A stretch of 64,000 nucleotides of DNA, taken from assembly GCA_001941045.1 (NCBI GenBank), contig MSHD01000024.1, positions 80,898 through 144,897 on the forward strand. Reading direction: 5' to 3'. Under the pieces are notes generated by a model. It saw nothing but the letters and a program-made list of their open reading frames with translations, searched no databases and had not been told where the DNA came from. The translations under genes and the position numbers were made by a program. The stretch is from Lachnospiraceae bacterium Zagget2. GTDB taxonomy: Bacteria; Bacillota; Clostridia; Lachnospirales; Lachnospiraceae. Positions 1-9,386 of this stretch are shown here, in pieces (positions within the stretch are counted from its first letter, which is position 1; every line of letters starts with the position of its first letter).

Positions 1-1
1 G

Positions 2-253
2 CCAGTAACCACCGAAAAAGTGCCAATAAAAAGTGCCAATAAAAAAATCCATAAAAAAACAGAAAAACAGTATACGGACATTATAACTTTTATGACTACA
101 GTACCAGATTGTTCTGTTATTGAAATATGCGATATATTGAGTGTGAAGGAAAGACGGGTAAGAAAGCTGTTAAAGGAATTAGAAGAACTCGGGAAGATTG
201 AGTCAACGACAGCTTATCGAAACCGCCGGTACAGATTAAAAAATGAGTCTTGA
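2..253 (+). CDS. C-terminal part of a winged-helix protein (5' truncated by window edge)
   Basis: The frame is open from base 2, so the GTG at 20 is probably internal and the gene begins outside the window. The visible part is a lysine-rich linker followed by a short winged-helix-like module (about residues 20-80) with the pattern SVIEICDILSVKERRVRKLL and a C-terminal beta wing. Such modules commonly close ATP-binding AlbA_2-type putative transcriptional regulators, but the family-defining N-terminus is not visible. Base composition is AT-richer than the helicase gene that follows. The start given is the first in-frame base, not a start codon. Confidence 0.55.
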   Translation, partial: PVTTEKVPIKSANKKIHKKTEKQYTDIITFMTTVPDCSVIEICDILSVKERRVRKLLKELEELGKIESTTAYRNRRYRLKNES

Positions 254-357
254 ACAAATCAATCATTTTTAAAATATCGCAAAACCTTATTTATGATGCT
301 TTAAGATACTTTGGAGATATTTTAGTGAAGCTTTAGAAAAGCTTCTGGAGGCACCCC

Positions 358-2826
358 ATGAACCCATTCTACTCCATCCTCCTCTGCAACCTGCCCCTGC
401 AGGTCTGCGACCCGAAAATTGCAAGCTGGCTCGCCCAGGGCGTCAAGGTCCTCTGGTTCGGCAGAGCCGAGGACGCCGCCGTGCTGCGGGAGAAGTACGC
501 CCCGTTCGTGAAGGCGTTTCTGCTGCAGGCCTACGAGACTTCGCTGGACTGTTCCGGGATTCTCGTCGACGGGAAGGGCGATCCGCAGCTCTTTACGAAG
601 ATCGCGGCGGACTGCCCGCAGTTCAATGCGGCGCAGTACGAGGTGGAGCACTGCCGGGCGTCGGAGCACGTCGTGGTGCAGGCTTCCGCCGGGACGGGGA
701 AGACGACGGTGATGATCGACCGCATTCTGTATTTGCTGCACACGCAGCCGGGGCTGCGGCTGTCGGAGCTGTTTATGATCACCTTCACGAACGACACGGC
801 GCAGCAGATGAGCCGACGGCTGCAGGACGCGCTCATGACCCGTTATACGCTGACGCGGCAGAAGAAGTATCTGCGCTGGGTCGAGGAGCAGTCGCAGATG
901 CACATCTCCACGATCCACAGCTTCGCCTACGATCTGCTGAAGCGGTTGGGCATCGGGGAGAGCTTTACCCGCGGTCTGCAGATCCGCAGTTTCGAATATG
1001 AGAAGAGGGAGCTGGTCAAGAATGCGCTCGATCAGCGGATCGACGACCGCAGGAGTATCGAGAGCCAGCTCGGTCTGTCCTTCTACCGGGCGAACGCGAT
1101 CGTGGGCGATTACTGGGGAAAGTTCCTGCAGCTCGGGGTATTGCACCGCGATCTGCTGCAGATGGACTGGGGCGAGCCGGACTCGGAGAGTTCGGCGCAT
1201 TTCCATGAGATGATACAGGGTCTGGTGGAGGAGCTGGACGAGCAGTATTTTGACCTGCAGCGCCGGGAAGAAGCCGTATCGGTGGACGATATCATGCGGG
1301 ATCTGCAGGAGCTGTTGGAAGACGGAGAGCTGCCGGCCACGGATCTTTCCATGAAATATCTGTTTATCGACGAGTTTCAGGATTCTGATCTGTCGCAGAT
1401 CCGGGTCGCGTGCCTGTTGAGCCGGCATTTTGGTTGCCGGCTGTTCGTCGTAGGGGATGTGAAGCAGAGCATCTACCGTTTCCGCGGCGCGACGGATCGC
1501 GCCTTCGAGGTTTTCCTGCATGACATGAGAGAGATGGGACTCGGGGAGCCGAAGCAGTTTACGCTGGTCAATAATTACCGGACGGCGGCGGGTGTGCTGC
1601 GCCGGATGGACGATTACTTTTTCGCCTGGGCCGAAAGAGGGCTTCTGGACTATCGGAACGCGGTGGTTCCCTTTAATAAGACGCCGGGAACGATCCGGAT
1701 GATTCCCGCCCAGGGGCCGGAAACGCCTTCGCAGCAGATCGCCGAGCTTGTCAGCCGCGAGCTGGATGCGCTGATCGCGAAGGTGGAGCTTTCCGGGAAG
1801 ACACCGACTGAGAAGAACCGGGTCGCGGTGCTGACGCGGTCGAACAGGAAGCTGAGTCAGCGGGCCGGAATCCTGCGCAGGGCGAAGATCCCGGTATCCG
1901 TCCGGCGGGACGGCTCTTTCTACGCCTCGGAGGCGGTGCGGGATTTCCAGGCGATGGTTTCCTCCTTCCTCTTCTGCGATGAACCGAAATATATTTTCAA
2001 TTATCTTCTGACGCCCTATGCGGGGAAGATCGAGCCGATGGATGTGAACATCATGGAGCGGCTTGGCGGTGATTATGAGAATCTGGTGGCCTATCTCGAC
2101 CATTTCCTGAATCAGACCTCGTGGAAGCAGTATCATCGGCAGCTGCGGCTCCGCCCGGTGCTGGCGGTGCTGAAGGACATGCTGGAGGGCGAGTCGGTCG
2201 TGGATCACTACATTGCGCTTCAGAAAGCGCGGAGGGACACGGAGGGCTGGACGGAGAAGAGAAGGGACGCGGACACCTTTACCCGGGCGCGGAAGTACCA
2301 GGCAAATCTGGAAAAGCTGATGGAGCTGCTGCAGGAAAATCTGGGCGGGGACAAGGTGAGCCTCTACGATGTCTACCATTTCCTGAAAATCAATATTGCG
2401 ACGAACCGCGCGGAGGAGGAAGCCCGGGTGCAGTCCAGGGATGATTACACTTCGGTGCTCTGTATGACTGTACATAAGTCCAAGGGACTGGAATTCGACA
2501 CGGTGATCCTTCCCTATACCAACGAGAACTTCGGCGGGCGGCCGCGGACGGAGCTCCTCGTCGACCCGCTTGAGAAAAAGGTGGGATGGTATTATACTGG
2601 GGATGAGGAGAATCCGAAGCGGAGAAAGAAATATCCCTTCATGGTGAACAGCTATTATGACGACCTGCAGGCGGATGACGCGCACAGCGGGACGCTGGAG
2701 GGCGTCCGCCTGCTCTATGTCGGGATGACGCGTGCGATCGACACGCTGATCTGCATTGTGGAGCCGTCGAGAAATCCGCTCTCCTGGGCGGGGCTTATCG
2801 AGGAGGTGACTGTGCGCGATGAGTAG
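358..2826 (+). CDS. UvrD/AddA-like superfamily 1 helicase without nuclease domain
   Basis: This 822-aa SF1 DNA helicase has Walker A ASAGTGKTT at about 109-117, Walker B IDEFQDS with D338/E339, motif III GDVKQSIYRFRGA, motif V VHKSKGLEF near 705 and motif VI LLYVGMTRA near 785. It ends about 30 residues after motif VI, so the C-terminal nuclease domain of true AddA (about 1,200 aa) is absent. About 100 residues precede Walker A and match no domain I recognise. A good SD (tggagg) precedes the ATG, and a 7-bp hairpin (327-345) lies just upstream of it. The gene overlaps the AddB-like gene by 8 bp, implying co-translation and a complex. Expected role: ATP-driven DNA unwinding in the cytoplasm, for repair or defence. 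Confidence 0.88.
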   Translation: MNPFYSILLCNLPLQVCDPKIASWLAQGVKVLWFGRAEDAAVLREKYAPFVKAFLLQAYETSLDCSGILVDGKGDPQLFTKIAADCPQFNAAQYEVEHCRASEHVVVQASAGTGKTTVMIDRILYLLHTQPGLRLSELFMITFTNDTAQQMSRRLQDALMTRYTLTRQKKYLRWVEEQSQMHISTIHSFAYDLLKRLGIGESFTRGLQIRSFEYEKRELVKNALDQRIDDRRSIESQLGLSFYRANAIVGDYWGKFLQLGVLHRDLLQMDWGEPDSESSAHFHEMIQGLVEELDEQYFDLQRREEAVSVDDIMRDLQELLEDGELPATDLSMKYLFIDEFQDSDLSQIRVACLLSRHFGCRLFVVGDVKQSIYRFRGATDRAFEVFLHDMREMGLGEPKQFTLVNNYRTAAGVLRRMDDYFFAWAERGLLDYRNAVVPFNKTPGTIRMIPAQGPETPSQQIAELVSRELDALIAKVELSGKTPTEKNRVAVLTRSNRKLSQRAGILRRAKIPVSVRRDGSFYASEAVRDFQAMVSSFLFCDEPKYIFNYLLTPYAGKIEPMDVNIMERLGGDYENLVAYLDHFLNQTSWKQYHRQLRLRPVLAVLKDMLEGESVVDHYIALQKARRDTEGWTEKRRDADTFTRARKYQANLEKLMELLQENLGGDKVSLYDVYHFLKINIATNRAEEEARVQSRDDYTSVLCMTVHKSKGLEFDTVILPYTNENFGGRPRTELLVDPLEKKVGWYYTGDEENPKRRKKYPFMVNSYYDDLQADDAHSGTLEGVRLLYVGMTRAIDTLICIVEPSRNPLSWAGLIEEVTVRDE

Positions 2827-5434
2827 AGCAGTATACACCTACACGGATCTGGCACGTCTGAGGGAAAGCCGGAATTTCTGGGAGCTGGCGAAGTATCCGC
2901 ACATCACGGTATCCGAGGATCTGCGCAAATGTCTGAACGGCAGACCTGAGGTGGATCGGGTGCGGGGGCTGGCCGCGGGGATTGGCTCTTTTCGGGCGAC
3001 TGAATTTTCCAGTCTCGCGAGGGCAGCCGACGGGGACTGGAATACGGACCCGTGTAAATTCCGGCAGATGACCTTCCTCTTCGCGTTTCTGCGGGAAAAG
3101 CTTATGGCGGCTGGGGATGACCGGAAGCAGAGAAACTGGCTGATCGGCTGCATGCGCAATCAGGCTTCCCTTCTCTCCTCCATTCTTCTGCTGGAGCAGG
3201 CGGGGCTAAGGCCGGAGGATCTACAGCCGGACGGCGACCGGAATCTGGAGCTGCTGGCCGGAGCCTGGAGATATCTGGAAAAGGAAGATCCGGCGATCGG
3301 GGCGTTCTGCGCCCGGATGAAAAGTCTTGCTTTCAGGGAAGCGTGGAAGCCGATCTTTAAAAAGGTGTTCAACCTGCATTCGCTTGACGGCGTGGATACG
3401 CTGGTGTTTCACGGATTTTACTATATTACGCCGCATCAGGAGCAGATCATGCGGCTGCTGGAGCAGGCGGGCTTCCGGCTTGTGTATCTGATTCCCTATG
3501 ATGAGCGCTATCCTTTTGTCCATGAGATCTGGGATGAGACTTATGCAGCGGAGCGCGGTTACGACGCGAAAGCGGACTGGCACATGGAGCGTTCCTTCGA
3601 GGGGGAGCCCTATGGGGAGGTCTTCGAGGGCAGGAAGGCGAGGCCCCTGAATCGGCTCACACTGAAAGAGTACGCGTCCATGATGGAATTCGTGAATGAT
3701 GTCCGGCATATCCGGGAGCAGGGGTTTACGCTCTATTCTGCGGATTATCGGACGGCGAATCAGGTCCTGAAGGATTATTTTCCGGAAAGCTATGGGGACA
3801 GAAAGCTGCTATCCTACCCGATCGGGCAGTTTATCAGCACGCTGAACCGGATGTGGGACGAGGAGCTGCAGACGATCGCAGTTTCTGAGGAGCAGTTGAT
3901 CGAGTGTTTTTCCTCCGGCTGGCTGGCGGTGGACGGGGTGTCCGGACGACAGTATCTGCAGGACCTGATTTATGTGCTGCCATTCTTCCACGGCTGCCAT
4001 ACGCTCGACGAGTGGGAAAAGCGGATGGAGCTGCTGGAAGAGATCGAGGAGTCAGCCGTCAGGCCCTTCGAGACGGAGCGGAGTGCGGATGGCGCAGTGG
4101 CGAGATGGCAGGAGGCGATCGGGAATCCGCTTAAGAATTTCAGCGTATTTGCGGTGGCTCCTGAGCGGCTGGACGTGATATTGAAATTGATCCGGCAGAT
4201 TTTTGAGATGGCCGGGGAGCTGTTTGGACAGAATGAGCCGAGGCATGTGCAGGACTACATCCGCACGCTGGATCAGACGCTGAAAAAGCATGCGGTGTCG
4301 CAGGAGCTCTATGCGGAGGAGCGGGAGCTCATCCGGGATATTTTCGAGAAGCTGGGCGCAGACAACGGTTTTGACGCCCTGTGCCGTCCGGCGGATACCG
4401 CGGCGGCGCTGGAATTATATCTGAGCGGGCACTACGAGGAGGGCGAGGTACAGACGAGTAAAATCGGCCTGGTGCGCCCCCTGTATCTGGTCGACGCGGC
4501 CTGTGTGAAGAGCCGCGGCAAGGTGCACCTGTGCCTGTGCGACGTGGAGAGCCTTCCGGGCGGGAATAAGGATTATATCTGGCCTCTAAGCCGGAAAAAG
4601 ATGGAGGAGATATTTGCGCGGATCGGGAATCCGCTGCTGCAGAATCTGATGCAGATCATGGAGTAAACGGCTCTCTGCAATCGCTATTTTACTTACTGCG
4701 CGCTGCGGAACCGGGAGGTGACGCTCTCCTTCGTGAGCGCGAGGGGAGAAAAGCTGCTCGCGCCCTCGCCCTATATCCGGCTGCTGCAGGAGGCGACGGG
4801 TACGACGATCACACCATCGGCGCGGGACGCGATTACTTACAGTAGAGTAAGTGCGGTTCCGCTGCGTCCGGGGAGAATTAAGGATTATGATAAGGGGAAG
4901 ATGCCGGAGGACACGGTGCGGGAGGCGCGCATGGACTACGCGCTCTGCCCCATGAAATATCTGCTCAGCTATGTATTGGAGAAATATCCGGTGTATCAGT
5001 CGGATTTTCAGATGCAGTATGCGCTGAACGCGCTGATATCGGCGATCAGCCATCTGATGGAAGAACAGGGGATGAAGGAGGACGAGGCCTACGAGGCGGT
5101 GATGGCGCTGTTCCCCTGGATGCGGAGGGCCCAGAAACGGCAGGTCTACGATTATATTTCCCATGACCTGGACGGGCATGATCTGGACTATGGAAACCGG
5201 ACAGAGTGCGGCGGGCGCTATTATACGGATGAGCGGCTGAAGCTGCACTACCCGAACCAGGACGTCCGGACGGAGGTGAATACGCGCTATGGGCGACTGA
5301 ACACGCCGGACGGGCGTAAGGGGTTGGATCTTTATGAGGCGCCGGAGCGGCAGGACGCCTGCAGCTTCTGTCCGCATGTCGCTTACTGCAGGAACGCGCG
5401 CTACGTCGGAGATCAGGAGAGCTACTATGATTGA
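2819..5434 (+). pseudogene. AddB-like nuclease/scaffold subunit interrupted by an in-frame TAA
   Basis: One continuous frame of 872 codons is split by a TAA at 4664-4666. Seventeen codons after it, the same frame continues as a conserved-looking C-terminus. The N-terminal part (615 aa) resembles the inactivated helicase-like half of AddB. The C-terminal part carries CPMKYLL and a closing CSFCPHVAYC; that Cys...Cys-x2-Cys-x5-Cys arrangement is the [4Fe-4S] signature of AddB-type nucleases. The usual acidic/lysine nuclease motif between the cysteines is not obvious. At about 870 aa it would be shorter than AddB (about 1,100 aa). It may be real inactivation, two separately translated pieces (a GTG at 4718 could restart), or a sequence error. 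It overlaps the helicase upstream and the 79-aa gene downstream. Confidence 0.75.
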
Positions 5435-5666
5435 TTCATTTTTCTGGAAAAGAGTGGCGGGGAGCTGGGCAAAGGACGGCAAGGAGACGGTGACGGGCAG
5501 TCTGACCGGAAACTCGTCCTTTGGCATGACGAAAAGCCCCCGAGATTCCGATCCTGCGGGCGCTTCCGCAGGCGGCCGTGTGGAGGAAGAAGGCTCGTCC
5601 TGGTTCGACATGTCCGGCGAGGAAATCGATGATATGCTGGCCGGGCTGGGACTGAACGACTTTTGA
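5427..5666 (+). CDS. small conserved-context hypothetical protein (79 aa)
   Basis: The ATG at 5427 overlaps the end of the AddB-like frame by 8 bp, typical of translational coupling. The product starts MIDSFFWKRVAGSW, has a Ser/Gly-rich middle, and ends in an acidic amphipathic segment (about residues 58-79, SWFDMSGEEIDDMLAGLGL) that looks like a protein-interaction helix. No membrane segment or catalytic motif is visible. Its position between the nuclease-like gene and the XpaC/TelA pair suggests a bridge or adaptor, which is inference only. I do not recognise a family. Confidence 0.6.
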   Translation: MIDSFFWKRVAGSWAKDGKETVTGSLTGNSSFGMTKSPRDSDPAGASAGGRVEEEGSSWFDMSGEEIDDMLAGLGLNDF

Positions 5667-5681
5667 GTGAGGACGGAGCAG

Positions 5682-6368
5682 ATGGGCTTCATAGATTATC
5701 AGGGTACCAAAAAAGACCGCTATGAGGAAGTGCTCGCCTTCGCAAAGGCGCAGCAGGAGGAGGAAGCCCGAAGGCGCGAGGGAGTACAGCCGGAGGTGCA
5801 GAAAACGACTGCCTTACCAGAACAGGCATCGCAGTCTGACGTGCAGGAGTCGCCGACTTTCCTCGCACAGAATGCAAGGAACCCCGCACGTCCACAGTTC
5901 GACAGGGAGCACTTTCAGGCGCTTATTGAGGAAAAGAGTCTTCCGGCTTACGCGGAGGCCTTCGGCCTGCTCCGGAAATGCCCTTTGCCGGAGGAGATGG
6001 ATGGACTTTACGGAGAACTCTCAGGCAGACTCCTGGTTCTGCAGGAGGCACTGGATAAGTTTCAGGAGAGCTATCAGCCGGATTTGTTTCTGTTTTATGA
6101 ATACTACGTGCCCGAGGCGCTCCGCCTGGCAGCCACTTATATCGATTATCTGGATGCGGGGGCGGGGGAGAAGACGCTGGACGAGACCGGAGCGGAGGTG
6201 CTGGACGCGGCGAAACGGCTGCTGCTCGCGGTGAATGAAAAGATCGACGAGATTTACCAGTTCGCGGCGATGGAGACAAAAGCGGAGGCGAGAGCGCTCG
6301 AGAGCATGCTGAGCCAGGCCGGATACATTGATCCGGAGTACAGAATAAAAAAACAGGAGGATAAATAA
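5682..6368 (+). CDS. XpaC-like protein (5-bromo-4-chloroindolyl phosphate hydrolysis family type)
   Basis: The chosen ATG at 5682 gives 228 aa; a GTG at 5667 is possible but has no SD, while gagg lies about 9 bases before 5682. The N-terminus (1-75) is charged and probably disordered. The C-terminal 110 residues have the helical pattern of XpaC: FYEYYVPEALRLAATYIDYL followed by a helix ending in MLSQAGYIDPEY. XpaC-type genes usually sit beside telA, as here (the telA start is 2 bp downstream). Biochemical function in this family is not settled; the indolyl-phosphate phenotype named it. Moderate family assignment from pattern and neighbour. Confidence 0.6.
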   Translation: MGFIDYQGTKKDRYEEVLAFAKAQQEEEARRREGVQPEVQKTTALPEQASQSDVQESPTFLAQNARNPARPQFDREHFQALIEEKSLPAYAEAFGLLRKCPLPEEMDGLYGELSGRLLVLQEALDKFQESYQPDLFLFYEYYVPEALRLAATYIDYLDAGAGEKTLDETGAEVLDAAKRLLLAVNEKIDEIYQFAAMETKAEARALESMLSQAGYIDPEYRIKKQEDK

Positions 6369-6369
6369 G

Positions 6370-7494
6370 ATGGAGGACAGGAGTTATGATATGCCTTTCC
6401 CGGAGCCGTCTCTGGAGGCGGTGGAAGCGGGCGCTTCCGGAGAGGCAGCGGCGGCCGGTTCCGTGGACGAGTCCATGCTCTCCGAAGAGGAGAAGAAGCA
6501 GGTGGAGGAGTTCGCGCGGAAGATCGATGTGACAAATGTGAAGATGGTCAACTCTTACGGCACGGACGCGCAGAAGGGAATCTCGACCTTCTCAGCCTCT
6601 ATCACCGGCAAGGTCAGAACAAAGGACTTCGGGAACGTGGGGGACAGCCTGCGCGAGCTGCGCGCCGCGATTAACAGCACGCTTGTGCCGGAGAAGAAGG
6701 GCATTCTGGGGCTGTTCCAGAAAGGAAAGCAGAAGGCGACCTACGCGATCGCGAATTACGAGAGCGCTGAGACGAACATTAAGAAAATTGAGAAGGATCT
6801 GCAGAAGCACCAGCAGGTTCTGACAAAGGATGTCTACGTCTTTGACCAGATGTATGAAAAGAATCTTGAGTTCTACAGGGAACTGACGATGTACATCATC
6901 GCGGGTAAAAAGGCGCTGGAGAGGGCGAAGAGCACGACGATGGAGGAACTGAAGGCGAAGGCAGATGCCACACAGGATCAGCTTGACATCCAGAATTACC
7001 GGGATTACGGCGACGCCTGCACACGCTTTCAGAAAAGACTCTTTGACCTGGAGACGACGCGTCTGGTGTCCATCCAGATGGCGCCGCAGATCCGCCTGCT
7101 GCAGAACGCAAATCAGGAAGTGGTCGATAAGCTCCGCTCTGACGTGATCAACACGATCCCACTCTGGAGGAACCAGATGGTGCTGGCTCTTGGCATCGAC
7201 CACACGACAAAGGCGCTGGACGCGCAGAGAGCCGTCGATGAGATGACGAATGAGCTGCTGCGCAGAAACGCGGAGACGCTGAAGCAGGGAGCAATCGATG
7301 CGGCGCAGGCATCGGAGAGCGGTATTGTCGACGTGGAGACGCTGCGGAAGGTCAACGATGACATTATCACCTCCATCAACGAGGTCGTGAAGATTCACGA
7401 GGAGGGAGCCAGGAAACGCACCGAGGCACAGCAGGAGCTGGCGAAGATCGAAGAGGAGCTGAAACAGGCACTGTTAGAAGCGGGAGCAAGATAA
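6370..7494 (+). CDS. telA: TelA-family toxic anion resistance protein
   Basis: This 374-aa, largely helical, coiled-coil-rich protein matches TelA. The central ELTMYIIAGKKALERAK and the QMAPQIRLLQNANQEVVDKL segment (about 230-260), then IPLWRNQMVLALG, are family hallmarks. There is no signal peptide or membrane segment, so it should be cytoplasmic or peripheral. TelA homologues are linked to tellurite and cell-envelope stress resistance, but the mechanism is unknown. An aggaggataa SD precedes the ATG. It sits in an uninterrupted run from the helicase to the rhomboid gene (gaps of 1-2 bp), suggesting a single transcript. Confidence 0.88.
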   Translation: MEDRSYDMPFPEPSLEAVEAGASGEAAAAGSVDESMLSEEEKKQVEEFARKIDVTNVKMVNSYGTDAQKGISTFSASITGKVRTKDFGNVGDSLRELRAAINSTLVPEKKGILGLFQKGKQKATYAIANYESAETNIKKIEKDLQKHQQVLTKDVYVFDQMYEKNLEFYRELTMYIIAGKKALERAKSTTMEELKAKADATQDQLDIQNYRDYGDACTRFQKRLFDLETTRLVSIQMAPQIRLLQNANQEVVDKLRSDVINTIPLWRNQMVLALGIDHTTKALDAQRAVDEMTNELLRRNAETLKQGAIDAAQASESGIVDVETLRKVNDDIITSINEVVKIHEEGARKRTEAQQELAKIEEELKQALLEAGAR

Positions 7495-7495
7495 G

Positions 7496-8077
7496 ATGAG
7501 TAAAGAGAAGAAATTCCGGATTACATTTAATTCTCCGGTGGTACTGAGCATCGTGGCGATCAGTTTTATTGCGACGCTTCTGAATGAGCTGACGGGCGGC
7601 GTCTCGAACATGCTTCTTTTTATGACGTATCGTTCGTCCCCCTTGTCGCCGCTGACCTGGCTAAGGATGCTCACTCACATCTTCGGGCATTCGAGCTGGA
7701 CGCATCTGATCGGAAACATGAGTTATCTGCTCCTGCTTGGACCGATGCTGGAGGAGAAATATTCCTCGCGGACGCTTGCGGCGATTGTGGCAATCACGGC
7801 GGTCGTGACGAGCCTTATAAACTGCCTTTTATTCCCGAATGTGGCGCTGTGCGGGGCCAGCGGGGTGGTCTTCGCGTTCATCCTGCTCTCCTCCTTCACG
7901 AATTTCCGGGAGGGCGAGATTCCGCTTACTTTCATCCTCGTGGCGGTTTTCTTCATCGGGCAGCAGGTGTATGAAGGAATCACGGTGCAGGACAATATTT
8001 CCAATATGGCGCACATTGTCGGCGGCATCGTGGGTTCATTTCTGGGCTATCATCTGAACAGAAGAGAAAGGAGATAA
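7496..8077 (+). CDS. rhomboid-family intramembrane serine protease
   Basis: The protein has 193 aa with about six hydrophobic segments. Family residues are visible: HLIGNM (H70, N74 of the oxyanion region), CGASG with nucleophile S122, and MAHIVGG with catalytic H173 in the last membrane helix. Rhomboids cleave transmembrane segments of membrane proteins inside the bilayer. The gene begins 1 bp after telA and ends against the next start, so it is probably co-transcribed with the helicase/XpaC/TelA genes; a membrane substrate from this operon is plausible but unproven. Confidence 0.9.
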   Translation: MSKEKKFRITFNSPVVLSIVAISFIATLLNELTGGVSNMLLFMTYRSSPLSPLTWLRMLTHIFGHSSWTHLIGNMSYLLLLGPMLEEKYSSRTLAAIVAITAVVTSLINCLLFPNVALCGASGVVFAFILLSSFTNFREGEIPLTFILVAVFFIGQQVYEGITVQDNISNMAHIVGGIVGSFLGYHLNRRERR

Positions 8078-9004
8078 ATGATGAAATATCTGATCATAGG
8101 AGCCGGCGGTACCGGAGGTCTGCTTGGCTACAAGCTTACGAAGGGCGGGAGAGATGTGACGCTTATCGCCCGCGGCGAGCATCTGAAAGCCATTCAGGAA
8201 CATGGCCTTACCATTCATAAAATCTGGGATGAGCAGAGGGAAAGTCTGCCTGTGAAGGCGGTACCGGAGGCGGAGTATCAGGAGCGGCCGGATGTAATTC
8301 TGGTCTGCGTGAAGGGCTATTCCCTGGACAGTGTGTATCCCTTGATCCGTCGTGTCGCCGGGCCGGATACGGTCGTGATACCGATTCTCAATATCTATGG
8401 AACAGGTGGCAGGATGCAGGAGGAACTGCCAGGTATCCTCGTGACGGACGGCTGCATTTATGTATCTGCAAATATCGAGTCTCCGGGCGTACTTCTGCAG
8501 CACGGCGAGATCTGCCGCGTGGTGTTCGGTGTGCGTAATAAGGACGAGTACCGGCCGGTTCTCGCGGATATTGCCGCAGACCTGGAGGAGAGCGGCATTC
8601 ACGGAGTCCTTTCGGAGAATATTCAAAGAGACGCGCTGAAGAAGTTTTCTTATGTCTCGCCCATTGGAACGGTTGGCTTGCATTACCAGTGAGCTGCCGG
8701 GGAGATTCAGAAGGAAGGGGAGCCGCGCGAAATGTTTAAAGCGATGATCCGGGAGATCATAGCGTTGGCCGGGGCCATGGACATTCATTTTGAGCAGGAT
8801 CTCGTGGAGGTCAACCTGAATATCCTGTCGGAGTTGGCTCCGGAGGCGACTACCTCCATGCAGCGTGACGTTATGGCAGGGAAAGATTCAGAAATCGACG
8901 GGCTTGTCTACCAGGTTGTACGCCTGGGAAAGAAATATGGGGTTCCCATGCCGCAGTATGAGAAGGCTGCGGCAGAGTTGCGCCGCGGCATGCAGGCAAA
9001 ATAA
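8078..9004 (+). pseudogene. panE: ketopantoate reductase-like (PanE/ApbA) gene with in-frame TGA
   Basis: The N-terminus MMKYLIIGAGGTGGLLGYKL is the NADPH-binding Rossmann motif of 2-dehydropantoate 2-reductase, which makes pantoate for CoA synthesis. The frame stops at TGA 8690-8692 just after a YVSPIGTVGLHYQ segment and resumes in the same frame with AAGEIQKEGEPREMF, which is the expected continuation (family members read like YVSP.G..GLYY...AGA.Q..GE.R). The total of about 308 codons matches the family length (about 300). A fragment beginning with the ATG at 8732 would lack the hinge. Either a nonsense mutation or a sequence error is possible. SD aaaggaga lies upstream. Confidence 0.8.
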
Positions 9005-9012
9005 AAAAGTAC

Positions 9013-9041
9013 TTGCTTTCTGTGCAGAGCCGGCGTATACT
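9013..9041 (+). promoter_or_regulatory. sigma-A promoter of the ribU leader
   Basis: A -35 element TTGCTT (9013-9018) and a -10 element TATACT (9036-9041) are separated by 17 bp, ending about 15-20 bp before the riboswitch aptamer. Transcription from here would start around 9048. Confidence 0.7.
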
Positions 9042-9055
9042 GGGCATGTAATTTA

Positions 9056-9178
9056 AGAGAGATTCTTCGGGGCGGGGCGCAATTCCCCACCGGCGGTATA
9101 GTCCGCGAACCGCTTTTCAGCGGCCGAACCGGTGTGATTCCGGTACCGACAGTATAGTCTGGATGAGAGAAGAAAATG
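9056..9178 (+). promoter_or_regulatory. FMN riboswitch (RFN element)
   Basis: The stretch has the RFN core in order: cttcggggcggggcgcaat, then ccccaccggcggta, gtccgcgaaccg, a variable hairpin, ccggtgtgattccggtaccgac, and agtctggatgagagaagaa. These are the invariant segments of the FMN aptamer that close into the six-stem structure. It is followed by an intrinsic terminator and then a riboflavin transporter gene, so FMN is expected to cause premature termination and lower riboflavin import. Confidence 0.96.
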
Positions 9179-9203
9179 CGAGATATATCTGCGCGTATAT
9201 TCC

Positions 9204-9236
9204 GCCCCGGATTTTATGGATCCGGGGCTTTTCTTT
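9204..9236 (+). terminator. intrinsic terminator, expression platform of the FMN riboswitch
   Basis: A 9-bp stem gccccggat/atccggggc (9204-9212 with 9220-9228) has a 7-nt loop and is followed by ttttcttt. It lies between the aptamer and ribU, the usual arrangement for transcriptional control by FMN. Confidence 0.9.
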
Positions 9237-9386
9237 GCAGAAAACCAGTGTGACAGCTCAATCATAATTTTAAGTATAGTGCTTCCTTTCCCTCGCGGAG
9301 CAACGACATATTCAGTACTATAACTCGAAAAGATTGAGACGGCGCACTCGGAAGAATCTCCCGCAGTCAGAAAGGAGAATGAAAAC

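Noticed and set aside
322-2838. 838-aa open frame antisense to the helicase gene
   Set aside because: GC-rich codon use leaves the opposite strand open; the product is Arg/His/Leu-rich with no motif, while the plus strand has complete helicase motifs.
4664-8692. Stop-codon recoding (selenocysteine or readthrough) as explanation of the in-frame stops
   Set aside because: The two stops differ (TAA and TGA), no SECIS-like hairpin was seen just after TGA 8690, and the corresponding family positions are not Cys/Sec sites; two other breaks are frameshifts.
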